Notes: generated by a model from the letters alone, not told the origin. Counted from the stretch's first letter, positions 1 through 5,602 are shown. The stretch is 5,763 bases of DNA from Pseudofrankia asymbiotica (GCF_001983105.1 NZ_MOMC01000014.1:189985-195747); one strand, 5' to 3'. Numbers and translations are program-made.

Positions 1-80
1 GGCAGGCCGGCCGGTGGCGGTTCCGTGAGAGCCCTACGGGCAGCGGGAGCAAGGGTCAACCGGTAGGCATCGTCTGTCAC
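1..80 (-). CDS. RelE/ParE-family toxin, N-terminal part only (cut by window edge)
   Basis: Reading the minus strand from GTG at 80-78 gives 26 residues, VTDDAYRLTLAPAARRALTE and then PPPAGL, before the window ends. A short polar start, a beta-strand (YRLTL) and then APAARRAL is the usual opening of RelE/ParE-type toxins. In that family the strand is followed by a basic helix, and the protein is typically an mRNA interferase or gyrase poison of about 85-100 residues. The GTG shares four bases (GTGA) with the stop codon of the antitoxin gene, the translationally coupled antitoxin-first layout of relBE-like operons. The catalytic C-terminal residues lie outside the window, so RelE versus ParE activity cannot be decided. 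Family assignment rests on the short N-terminal match plus the context and is fairly secure. Confidence 0.72.
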   Translation of the reverse strand, partial: MTDDAYRLTLAPAARRALTEPPPAGL

Positions 81-364
81 TGTTGCTCGCGCTCCAGGCG
101 AGCAGCGAACTCTCGACGCAGCTGGTCCGCGTCAATTCCTTTCCCGGCGTCGATGTCAGCCTCAGCTTGACGGATCTGTTCCAACGCACCAGGTGTGGAC
201 AGCAGATCCAGCGTCTCCTCGAGGGCCTCGAGGTCGGACACCGCGAGCATGACCACCTCTGGCCGTCCGTTGCGTGTGATCACGACCCTGTCATGTGTGT
301 CGCGGACCTCGTCCACGACGGCGGACAGCCGCGCTTTGGCATCCGCCAGCGGTATCACAGTCAT
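77..364 (-). CDS. Phd/YefM-family antitoxin
   Basis: A 95-residue protein beginning MTVIPLADAKARLSAVVDEV. The opening (short strand, then ADAKARLS helix, then VVDEVRDTHDRVVITRNGRPEV split over residues about 15-36) is the Phd/YefM DNA-binding fold, in which the N-terminal half binds the operator. Residues about 50-95 are acidic and helical (LEALEETLDLLS, then EQIRQAEADIDAG) and would wrap and neutralise the toxin. The toxin gene follows directly with a 4-base overlap. A GTG six codons upstream (382) is in frame, but it overlaps a perfect TATAAT box at 377-372, so the ATG at 364 is the better start and the message would be leaderless. Phd/YefM antitoxins normally repress their own operon together with the toxin. 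The gene is separate from ctaB, which ends 48 bases upstream on the same strand. Confidence 0.85.
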   Translation of the reverse strand: MTVIPLADAKARLSAVVDEVRDTHDRVVITRNGRPEVVMLAVSDLEALEETLDLLSTPGALEQIRQAEADIDAGKGIDADQLRREFAARLEREQQ

Positions 365-381
365 GACCAGAATTATAGTCA
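364..381 (-). promoter_or_regulatory. Antitoxin promoter (-10 TATAAT) inside a TGAC/GTCA inverted repeat
   Basis: On the minus strand a perfect TATAAT lies at 377-372. With usual -10 spacing, transcription would start at about 365-364, on the antitoxin ATG. It is flanked by the inverted repeat TGAC (364-367) and GTCA (378-381), a possible site for autorepression. GTCATGAC at 360-367 is also a perfect palindrome over the start codon. No clear -35 hexamer is seen at 16-18 bases spacing. The -10 match is seen directly; the operator role is inferred. Confidence 0.5.
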
Positions 382-412
382 CGGGTCGCGGCGATGATCC
401 CGTGATCGTGCC

Positions 413-1405
413 TCAGAGCAGTGGGCTGACCGCCACCGCGAGGAACAGGATGGTCAGGTACGTGATGCTGTAGTGGAAGAGGCGCATCGGGCGGGCGGGC
501 TCGCCGCGGGCGACGCGGCGGCTGAGCCGGTGGGCCTCCAGCAGGAACCAGGCGCCGACGACGACCGCGACTGCCAGATAGACCAGCCCCGCGTCGGCGA
601 CCGGGTAGAGCACGACCGACGTCGCGACCATCACGTACGAGTAGATCAGGATCTTGCGGGCGACCTCGCGCAGCGGCGCCACGACCGGCAGCATCGGCAC
701 GCCGGCCGCCGCGTAGTCGTCCTTGAACTTGATGGCGAGTGCCCAGAAGTGCGGCGGGGTCCAGAAGAACACGACGCCGAACAGCACGACCGCGCCCCAC
801 CCGACCGTGCCGGTCACCGCCGACCAGCCGATGAGCACCGGGAAGCAGCCGGCGGCACCGCCGATGACGATGTTCGACGGGGTCCGCCGCTTCAGCCCCA
901 GCGTGTAGACGAACACGTAGAAGAGGATCGCGCCGTCGGCGAGCAGCGCCGACGGCCAGTTGACCAGCAGCCCGAACAGCAGCGTGGACACGATGCCGAG
1001 CGCGATGCCGAACCACAGCGCCTCGACCGGGGAGACAGTCGCCTTGACCAGCGGGCGGCGCTTGGTGCGCGCCATGATCTCGTCGATGTCACGGTCGACG
1101 TAGCAGTTGATGGTGTTCGCGCTGCCGGCGGAGAGCGTGCCGGCGACGAGCGTCACCACGATCAGCCAGAGCGACGGCAGGCCGCGGTCGGCGAGGATCA
1201 TCACCGGGATCGTGGTGATGAGCAGCAGCTCGATGATGCGCGGCTTGGTGAGCGCGATGTACGCCCGCGCCTTGGCGAGCGCGAACCCAAGGCGGCCGCC
1301 GTCCGTGCCTGCGGGAGCGAGGGTGGCGGGGGTGGCGAGGGTGGCCGGGGTCGTCACGGCCGGTGGCGGCGGCGTGACGGCAACGGGCTCCGAAACGGTC
1401 GACAT
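413..1405 (-). CDS. ctaB: Protoheme IX farnesyltransferase (heme O synthase)
   Basis: This membrane UbiA-family prenyltransferase transfers farnesyl from farnesyl diphosphate to the 2-vinyl group of heme B. The product is heme O, precursor of heme A for aa3-type cytochrome c oxidase. In the 330-residue protein, [20 protein letters not shown] (49-68) opens the first membrane helix. [20 protein letters not shown] (97-116) is the first Asp-rich Mg-diphosphate motif. [12 protein letters not shown] (167-178) and [20 protein letters not shown] (215-234) are the family loops, the last holding the second acidic motif. About eight to nine hydrophobic segments follow the usual pattern. Residues 1-45 are a Pro/Ala/Thr-rich extension. 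ATG at 1405 is chosen because GAGG lies 8 bases upstream (1417-1414). An in-frame GTG at 1462 would add 19 residues but has a poorer ribosome binding site. No terminator hairpin is evident after the stop. Confidence 0.96.
   Translation of the reverse strand: MSTVSEPVAVTPPPPAVTTPATLATPATLAPAGTDGGRLGFALAKARAYIALTKPRIIELLLITTIPVMILADRGLPSLWLIVVTLVAGTLSAGSANTINCYVDRDIDEIMARTKRRPLVKATVSPVEALWFGIALGIVSTLLFGLLVNWPSALLADGAILFYVFVYTLGLKRRTPSNIVIGGAAGCFPVLIGWSAVTGTVGWGAVVLFGVVFFWTPPHFWALAIKFKDDYAAAGVPMLPVVAPLREVARKILIYSYVMVATSVVLYPVADAGLVYLAVAVVVGAWFLLEAHRLSRRVARGEPARPMRLFHYSITYLTILFLAVAVSPLL
1319..1354. repeat. 18-bp imperfect tandem repeat inside ctaB
   Basis: Two adjacent 18-base copies (1319-1336 and 1337-1354), each beginning GAGGGTGGC, agree at 15 of 18 positions. 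On the coding strand they encode the repeated Ala-Thr-Pro/Ala-Thr-Leu part of the CtaB N-terminal extension. It lies before the first membrane helix, so copy-number change would alter only the cytoplasmic tail. Confidence 0.6.
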
Positions 1406-1413
1406 ATCGGCTA

Positions 1414-1417
1414 CCTC
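1414..1417 (-). promoter_or_regulatory. Ribosome binding site deciding the ctaB start
   Basis: GAGG on the minus strand, 8 bases before the ATG at 1405-1403. The alternative GTG at 1462 is preceded only by a generic G/C-rich stretch, so this site favours the shorter CtaB. Confidence 0.5.
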
Positions 1418-1462
1418 GACGGCGCCCGCGGTCGCCGGCGTCTGGGTGGAAGCGGTGGTCAC

Positions 1463-1839
1463 GGTGCCCGCCCGGCCACCCGTGACAGTCGCCCGACCAG
1501 CGCCGGATCCGGCCGCGTGCGGGCGCGGCGCGGCCTGCCTGCGGCGCAGGACTGCCAGGGTGGACAGAGCGACCTCACGTTCTCCCCGCGAGGCGGGGCG
1601 GCACCGTTCGCGCCCGCCTGGGCGGGTTGGGTTCTACGTCGTGTCGGAGTCTAACTGCCCGCGGGCCGCGCGGGCGCGCCGCCCGGGCGGCCCGGCCGCT
1701 CCGGGCGCGCGGAGATCGCCGCGCGGACTCGGCGCGCGGGAGGCGTACCGCCTGGCGGCCAGGGCCGAGGACCACACCCTGAAGCCCCGCGCACCCGGCT
1801 TCCGGCGGCCGGCCCGCCAACCAGGCCGCCGCTTCGTCC
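1463..1839. other. Gene-free, palindrome-rich region between ctaB and the IS element
   Basis: No convincing gene on either strand. The open frames here give Arg/Pro/Ala-rich products without family features. What is visible is dyad symmetry. CCCCGC-GAG-GCGGGG lies at 1584-1598, and CCCGCC-TG-GGCGGG follows at 1613-1626. GCCGCCCGGGCGGC is a perfect 14-bp palindrome at 1678-1691. The segment should carry the ctaB promoter. TAGACT on the minus strand at 1653-1648 fits a loose actinobacterial -10 (TAnnnT), but no good -35 is seen, so this is only a candidate. The IS left end abuts at 1840. Confidence 0.5.
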
Positions 1840-1862
1840 CTTAGCCTCGGGCTTTCACCGGG
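1840..1862 (+). repeat. IS1380 left terminal inverted repeat
   Basis: Begins CTTAGCCTCGGGCTTTC on the plus strand. It pairs with the inverse of 3504-3526 at 19 of 23 positions, with mismatches at repeat positions 2, 11, 12 and 18. It lies about 100 bases before the transposase start. Confidence 0.75.
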
Positions 1863-1964
1863 GTGATCGTCTGTTGGGGTTCCGGGAATAGGAAAGTGCT
1901 CCCGAGCTGGGAGGATCGGGCTTGCTGAGGGCCTGATCGATCCGAACCAAGGAGCACCTTCGCG

Positions 1965-3525
1965 GTGAAGATTACCGCTCTGTATCCGTCTGTCCGCGTG
2001 GACGCCGCCGGGCGTGGAATCGTGTCGCACGCGGGCGGGCTCATGATGACCGAGACGGTCCGGGCCAGCGGGCTCGGGCAGGCGCTGTCGGCGGCGTTGG
2101 CGCCATGGCGACCGGGCCGGGCGGTGCACGACCCGGGCAAGGTGCTGTGCGATCTGGCGCTGTCGCTGGCGTTGGGTGGGGACTGCCTCGCGAACGTGTC
2201 GCTCCTGCGCGCGGAACCGGCCGTGTTCGGACGGGTCGCGTCAGACCCGACCGTGTCCCGCACGGTCGACCGCCTCGCCGTTGACGTCGAGAAGGCGCTG
2301 AAAGCGGTCGACGCCGCCCGGGCCCTCGCCCGGGCGCGGGTGTGGGAGCTGGCTGGCAGGCACGCTCCGCATGCCGAGGTGTGCGCCGAGAACCCGCTGG
2401 TCGTCGATCTGGACGCCACCCTGGTCACCGCCCACTCGGAGAAGGAGAAAGCCGACCGGACCTGGAAGAAGGGGTCCGGGTTCCACCCACTGTGGGCGTT
2501 CGCCGAACCACGGCAGCGACGGGTCGGGTGAGCCGCTGGCGGTGCTGCTGCGGCCCGGTAACGCCGGGGCCAACACCGCCGCCGACCACGTCACCGTGGC
2601 CACCGCCGCGCTGGCGCAGCTACCCCGGCGGCTGCGCCGGGGCCGGTCGGTACTGATCCGGACCGACAGCGGCGGCGGCACGCACGCGTTCGTGGCATGG
2701 GCGCACCAGCGGCGGCTGGCCTACTCGGTCGGGTTCACCCTGCCCGAGAGCGCCACCGAGGCGATCGCCAAGATCCCCGCGGGGGCCTGGACACCCGCCC
2801 ACAACAGTGACGGGCAGCCCCGCGACGGCGCGTGGGTCGCCGAACTGACCGGGCTGATGGACCTGTCCGGCTGGCCGGAGGGCATGCGGGTTCTCGTCCG
2901 CAAGGAACGCCCGCACCCCGGCGCCCAGCTACGGATCACCGACCCCGACGGCAACCGCTGCACCGCGTTCGCGACCAACACCCGCCGCGGACAGCTCGCC
3001 GACCTGGAACTGCGTCACCACCGCCGGGCCCGCTGCGAGGACCGCATCCGCGCCGCCAAGGACACCGGCCTGACCAACCTGCCCCTGCACGACTTCGCCC
3101 AGAACCAGCTCTGATGCGCCGTCGTGGCGCTGGCCCTGGACCTGCTCGCCTGGACCCAGACCCTCGCCCTGACCCGCCACCCCGCCCGCCGCTGGGAACC
3201 GAAACGCCTACGGCACAGGCTGTTCACCATCGCCGGACGCGTCGCCCACCACGCACGACAGACCGTGCTGCACCTGGCCGCCCACCACCCCTGGGCAGCG
3301 CTGGCCGTCCAGGCCCTGACCATCCTGCGCGCGCTACCCGACCCCGGACAGCCACCCAGGCCCGCCCTGCCCCGACAACCCGCACCACCCCCGGCCGTGG
3401 ACCGGCGCACCAGCCCACGCGACAGCGCGTCAACCCGTCACACCCCGACCCGACAAATCAACATCAAAAACGGGGCGAGACGACCGACAACCCGACCCAG
3501 CCACCCGGCGAAAGATCGAGGCTAG
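1965..3525 (+). pseudogene. IS1380-family DDE transposase, broken by a frameshift and a nonsense codon
   Basis: The GTG at 1965 follows AAGGAG (1949-1954). The first frame (1965-2531, 188 residues) holds the N-terminal DNA-binding region and the first catalytic Asp in LVVDLDATL (D148 or D150, around 2406-2414). An extra A near 2506 turns what should be GCC GAC CAC GGC into a shifted frame that stops at 2529. The protein resumes one frame over as HGSDGSGEPLAVLLRPGNAG. There the second Asp lies in LIRTDSGGG (2665-2667) and the Glu in RCEDRIRAAK (3037-3039). That frame meets TGA at 3112-3114, within NQL-stop-CAVVALAL, where the family has Trp (TGG). It then stays open for the conserved C-terminal part (ALALDLLAWTQTLALTRH) to TAG at 3523. 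Repaired, it would be about 520 residues. Its Pro/Arg-rich tail after about 3340 looks poorly conserved. Confidence 0.9.
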
Positions 3526-3526
3526 G
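3504..3526 (-). repeat. IS1380 right terminal inverted repeat
   Basis: Read on the minus strand from 3526 it begins CCTAGCCTCGATCTTTC. The last codons of the transposase and its TAG stop (3523-3525) lie inside this repeat, so gene and element end together. Confidence 0.75.
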
Positions 3527-3544
3527 CACCACGATTCCCGGGCT

Positions 3545-3580
3545 GGTGACGCCGCGTCCGGGAGGAGGCGCGTCGTCACC
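3545..3580. terminator. 12-bp near-perfect hairpin just outside the IS right end
   Basis: GGTGACGCCGCG (3545-3556) pairs with CGCGTCGTCACC (3569-3580), with one mismatch in 12 and a 12-base loop. There is no T-run on either side, so a Rho-independent terminator of the U-less type common in actinobacteria is only one reading. An operator for the gene starting at 3655 is another. The dyad itself is seen directly. Confidence 0.35.
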
Positions 3581-3654
3581 CGCCCCCGCCACAGGTCGGC
3601 ATCAACGTCATAAAAGCTGCGCCACCTCCAGCAGCAGCGGAAGAGGGAGACATC

Positions 3655-3897
3655 GTGAGAACGCGCAGGCAGAAGGTGACGGGCGGACACGCAAAAGGAA
3701 GTCGAACCGACTAGATTCTATGGCTTTCGTATCTGGCGACCGCATTTACCCTAGGAATACTCGCACGTCACAACACAGCCTTCCTCTACCCTCTTCTCTT
3801 TCTAGTTCCAGTTGGATTCGCATTGGGGTTCTGGATCATCCGTCGCGACAACAAGGCGTCGCGGATTTCTGCCACTCAGACCCTCGATAATCACTGA
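3655..3897 (+). pseudogene. Small two-helix membrane protein gene with an in-frame amber codon
   Basis: GTG at 3655 follows an excellent ribosome site, GAGGGAG (3643-3649), at 5 bases. It opens a basic stretch (MRTRRQKVTGGHAKGSRTD) that hits TAG at codon 20 (3712-3714). The same frame stays open for 60 more codons to TGA at 3895. This part encodes two hydrophobic segments, ILWLSYLATAFTLGIL (codons 21-36) and AFLYPLLFLVPVGFALGFW (codons 42-60), followed by a basic IIRRDNK and a polar tail. A basic N-terminus leading into the first helix agrees with the positive-inside rule across the stop codon, so I read this as one gene of 80 codons with a recent nonsense change. Third-position G/C is lower here than in ctaB, suggesting relaxed selection or transfer. 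Readthrough or a sequence error are alternatives. No family is recognised; a distant relation to the proteins at 4737 and 5300 is possible. Confidence 0.5.
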
Positions 3898-3898
3898 A

Positions 3899-3915
3899 CC
3901 GGAGGAATTCTCCGG
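3899..3915. terminator. Short hairpin right after the amber-interrupted gene
   Basis: CCGGAG (3899-3904) pairs perfectly with CTCCGG (3910-3915) around a GAATT loop, starting two bases after the TGA at 3895-3897. No T-run follows. The GGAGG in the left arm could equally be a ribosome binding site for the decayed reading frame that follows, which would make it a sequestered site. Confidence 0.3.
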
Positions 3916-3919
3916 GCGT

Positions 3920-4178
3920 CTCCGAACGGTCGGGAACGCCGTGTTTGGGTTGTGGAGAGTCCTCCCGCTCCCTTAATCTCCCGGACGAGACGCCGCGGTC
4001 CCTGCTGGAAGACGCGGTCCGGGCCGCCGACGGCCCGACCTCCCCCGTCCATCGACGCGAGCCCCGACGCCCGCCGGAGTCGCATGTGGTCCTGGGGTAT
4101 GACCGTGGCGCCGGCTCGCCAGCGGGGCACGACTCCGCGGCAGCGTCCCTGGCGCATGCATCTCCGACAAGTGAGTAG
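3920..4178 (+). pseudogene. Decayed copy of the 73-residue protein encoded at 4434-4655
   Basis: Two frames together resemble the intact gene downstream. In the first, LRTVGNAVFGLWRVLP (from 3920) can be laid against MRRILNAFFDWLDRIL. In the second, NLPDETPRSLLE (3975-4010) aligns without gaps to NFPNVAPQSVLE (residues 35-46), with 6 of 12 identical, mostly conservative changes and about 69% identical bases. A net loss of 47 bases between the two blocks, relative to the intact gene, would account for both the frame change and the missing middle. After the match the second frame continues with an Asp/Ala/Pro-rich tail (EDAVRAADGPTSP) to TAG at 4176, and its codons keep high third-position G/C. 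There is no good start codon: the expected position reads CTC. The homology is inferred from short blocks and needs an alignment test. Confidence 0.33.
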
Positions 4179-4194
4179 ATGTCCCGCGTGACCG

Positions 4195-4394
4195 GTGACG
4201 CGCAGTCAGCCCGACGGCGCGACGTTCGTGGACGGGCGCACGGACGTCGCCGGAGCGATGAGCACGAGCATCGAACTCACGGCCACCAGCCGGGCGGCGG
4301 CGGACGTCGCACCGGCGCGGTGCTGCTCGGCACGATGGTCGCCTCCCCGTTTCACCTGCGGCGGAACGGACGGGATTGTTTGCACAGGGCATGA
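4195..4394 (+). other. Coding-like fragment that appears to change frame
   Basis: From GTG at 4195 one frame gives a plausible protein-like sequence, MTRSQPDGATFVDGRTDVAG and then AMSTSIELTATSRAAADVAP, with high third-position G/C. After about 4312 that frame becomes Cys/Arg-rich. The neighbouring frame becomes the sensible one (AVLLGTMVASPFHLRRNGRD), ending at TGA 4392-4394. This is the pattern left by a small indel in a gene of about 65 codons. There is no good ribosome binding site at 4195, and the ATG at 4258 has GGAG only two bases away. I recognise no family. It could also be non-coding DNA with biased composition, so it is recorded as a fragment, not a gene. Confidence 0.25.
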
Positions 4395-4433
4395 CGGTCT
4401 CCCGGGCGAACGACGAGTGGGAAAGAGAACGAC

Positions 4434-4655
4434 GTGCGCAGAATATTGAACGCTTTCTTCGACTGGCTCGACCGAATTCTGGGGCCAGTGGACACCAATG
4501 CCCTGTCGAAACTCCGCGGCGCTTTCTACAGCCCCAACTTCCCGAACGTCGCGCCACAGTCGGTCCTGGAAGTACATGACGTGGCCCGGCCCGCCGACGA
4601 CGCGAGCTCCCCGACCGCCGGCGAGCCCGCGACCTCGGGCAAAGGTCGCGGGTAG
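4434..4655 (+). CDS. Hypothetical protein, 73 residues, soluble
   Basis: GTG at 4434 gives a 73-residue protein opening MRRILNAFFDWLDRILGPVD, an amphipathic helix rich in Phe/Trp/Leu that could lie on a membrane surface. A conserved-looking block FYSPNFPNVAPQSVLEVHDV (31-50) follows, then an acidic, Pro/Ala/Ser-rich and probably disordered tail. The stop is TAG at 4653. The purine-rich GAAAGAGA (4421-4428) before the start is a weak ribosome site. Codon third positions are G/C-rich, supporting real coding. It is the first of a same-strand row of small genes and is followed after 81 bases by a two-helix membrane protein. The middle block recurs in degraded form upstream at 3975-4010. No known family is recognised and no function is proposed. 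Confidence 0.55.
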   Translation: MRRILNAFFDWLDRILGPVDTNALSKLRGAFYSPNFPNVAPQSVLEVHDVARPADDASSPTAGEPATSGKGRG

Positions 4656-4684
4656 TCCCGAGGCGCCACGGCGTCGGCCTACCG

Positions 4685-4701
4685 GCACCGCCATGCGGTG
4701 C
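4685..4701. promoter_or_regulatory. Perfect 7-bp hairpin ahead of the 4737 gene
   Basis: GCACCGC (4685-4691), loop CAT, GCGGTGC (4695-4701). It lies between the stop at 4655 and the ATG at 4737, 35 bases before that ATG. There is no T-run. It may be an attenuator-like or terminating stem, or have no role. Confidence 0.3.
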
Positions 4702-4736
4702 GCCGTCGGCTGGAGGAGCTGAATCGGAGAGAGACG

Positions 4737-4982
4737 ATGCGCGGGTTTCCCGACTACGACAAGGCGGCCTACGACCGGAAGCTCCTGCGCCTGTGGGCGA
4801 CCCTTCCAGCGTTTTTCGTGATCGGCCTGCTCGTCGGCCTCGTCATCGACCACGCCGTGCTGGCCGCCGGGCTCGGGGGGATCACCTGGGCCGCCTGCGC
4901 AGTCCGCTATGTGACGTATCAGTTCCTCACTGATGACGGCGCCGGCCTCAGGAGGTACACGCGGCGCGGGCAGGGCGACTGA
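4737..4982 (+). CDS. Small membrane protein with two predicted helices (81 residues)
   Basis: ATG at 4737 is chosen because GGAGAG sits 5 bases upstream (4726-4731). The in-frame GTG at 4698 has no such site. The protein has a charged N-terminus (MRGFPDYDKAAYDRKLLRLW), then a hydrophobic segment at about 19-37 (PAFFVIGLLVGLVI). A short loop with D38 and H39 leads to a second segment at about 41-60 (AVLAAGLGGITWAACAVRYV) and a basic, polar tail (GLRRYTRRGQGD). Both ends would be cytoplasmic by the positive-inside rule. It aligns without gaps to the protein at 5300-5602 through both helices: IGLLVGL at 29-35, W51, Y58 and Y61 all match. It lies in the same-strand row of short genes between the 73-residue protein and a frameshifted membrane gene. 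No known family is recognised. Confidence 0.65.
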   Translation: MRGFPDYDKAAYDRKLLRLWATLPAFFVIGLLVGLVIDHAVLAAGLGGITWAACAVRYVTYQFLTDDGAGLRRYTRRGQGD

Positions 4983-5063
4983 CGAGCAGGGCGGCCGGCA
5001 CGGTGAACCAGACGCGGGCAGCGGTCCACCGGCGAGCGATGAGCGGAGGGCAAGATCCACGAA

Positions 5064-5259
5064 GTGATCACCGTCATCCTGTATGTCATCGCGGTGTGGC
5101 TGTTCGGAGCCGGCATCAGAACAGGCTGGCGGCACCGAAGGGAACAGCATGCCGGAAAACCAGTGAAAACCTTTAAAGGGCGCGTTCGTCGATGCGGGAT
5201 CCATGATCTTCGGAGGGTTCGGTGTCGCGGTGATAGGGGCGATCTTCCAGCGCCTCTGA
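5064..5259 (+). pseudogene. Small two-helix membrane protein gene with a one-base frameshift
   Basis: GTG at 5064 opens a first hydrophobic helix, VITVILYVIAVWLFGAGI, followed by a basic loop (RTGWRHRREQHAGKPVKTFK). At AAAGGGCGCG (5175-5184) the reading becomes Arg/Cys-rich and ends at 5267. Skipping one G at 5178-5180 gives GAFVDAGSMIFGGFGVAVIG, a clear second membrane helix, and a stop at 5257-5259 after AIFQRL. The corrected protein is about 64 residues with two helices and a basic connecting loop. That layout differs from the paralog pair at 4737 and 5300, whose connecting loops are not basic. GGAGGG (5044-5049) is 14 bases before the GTG, rather far for a ribosome site. A sequencing error or programmed +1 frameshifting at GGG-C are alternatives to a true pseudogene. 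No family is recognised. Confidence 0.5.
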
Positions 5260-5299
5260 AGGGCTGAACAACGATCTCAGCGCCGTCGCGGCCCGACTC

Positions 5300-5602
5300 G
5301 TGCCGGGTGCGCCTCCGCACGGACAGGACCAGCCGCCGATCACCCCTTTCATGTATCCCCACCCGGAGGGTGCCTTGGTACGCTGGCCGTCGGAAGGCCA
5401 CGACCCGGTGTTGTGGCGTCGCTATGTAATGATTCTGGCATCTCTCTTCGCGACAATGTTTATTGGCCTGCTGGTGGGGCTGCCATTCGGCAGGCAGGAC
5501 GACACGACCCTTATAGCGTTCCTCATCTGGTGTCCTTTCGGACTGGCTTACACGGTGTACATGGTCGTGGACGGCATGCGGGCGGAACGCAGCGGCAGGT
5601 GA
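5300..5602 (+). CDS. Small membrane protein with two predicted helices (up to 100 residues), paralog of the 4737 product
   Basis: The frame is certain, the start is not. GTG at 5300 gives 100 residues and ATG at 5351 gives 83, and neither has a clear ribosome site. The frame is open from 5237, so coupling to the preceding gene is possible. With the longer start, residues 1-40 are soluble (MYPHPEGALVRWPSEGHDP at 18-36). Helix one is about 42-61 (YVMILASLFATMFIGLLVGL), then a polar loop FGRQDDTT. Helix two is about 71-90 (LIAFLIWCPFGLAYTVYMVV), and the protein ends DGMRAERSGR. Ungapped alignment to the 4737 product (offset 26) gives about 14 identities over 48 residues, including IGLLVGL, W77, Y84 and Y87. 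The bases under the shared IGLLVGL differ mainly at third positions, as expected of selected protein sequence. Confidence 0.65.
   Translation: MPGAPPHGQDQPPITPFMYPHPEGALVRWPSEGHDPVLWRRYVMILASLFATMFIGLLVGLPFGRQDDTTLIAFLIWCPFGLAYTVYMVVDGMRAERSGR

Larger units (their letters stand above)
1840..3526 (+). mobile_element. IS1380-family insertion sequence, complete ends, inactivated
   Basis: About 1,687 bp bounded by imperfect inverted repeats (19 of 23 matching) and filled by one transposase gene, the standard IS1380 layout and size. The right end reads CCTAGCCTCG inward, and CCTAG is like the tip of other IS1380 members such as ISEcp1. The left tip reads CTTAGCCTCG, with one change. Flanks are GTCC (1836-1839) and CACC (3527-3530), so no 4-5 bp target duplication is seen. 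The transposase has two lesions, so the copy could move only if a related transposase acted in trans. The end positions are uncertain by one or two bases. Confidence 0.85.

Noticed and set aside
473..1654. Long plus-strand open frame (393 codons) opposite ctaB
   Set aside because: Arg/Asp/His-rich product antisense to a certain gene, typical of high-GC mirror frames.
2500..2531. Programmed frameshifting in the transposase
   Set aside because: IS1380 transposases are normally one continuous frame. No slippery heptamer lies at the change point, and a second nonsense lesion follows, so decay is the simpler reading.
2832..3890. Plus-strand 352-codon frame spanning the transposase end and the 3655 gene
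   Set aside because: It is Pro/Arg-rich out-of-frame reading of the transposase followed by Ser-rich out-of-frame reading of the membrane gene, with no sign of a single protein.
3973..4557. Minus-strand 194-codon frame
   Set aside because: Arg/Ser/Cys-rich composition without motifs, opposite plus-strand coding-like sequence; judged a shadow.
4391..4579. ATG at 4391 overlapping the preceding TGA (ATGA), giving MTVSRANDEWERERRAQNIE
   Set aside because: It looks plausible for about 20 codons, but there is no ribosome site and codon bias collapses after that. The frame from 4434 carries the bias and the block repeated upstream.
5040..5175. Plus-strand frame from the ATG at about 5040 (after GAGCG), overlapping the 5064 gene
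   Set aside because: The product is His/Arg-rich and ends at TAA around 5174. The frame starting at 5064 gives a clear membrane helix over the same bases.
4206..5204. Long minus-strand open frame (332 codons) opposite the small plus-strand genes
   Set aside because: Its product has no membrane or domain pattern of its own and mirrors the codon bias of the plus-strand genes. The plus-strand frames have ribosome sites, clear helices and a paralog match, so this is a shadow.
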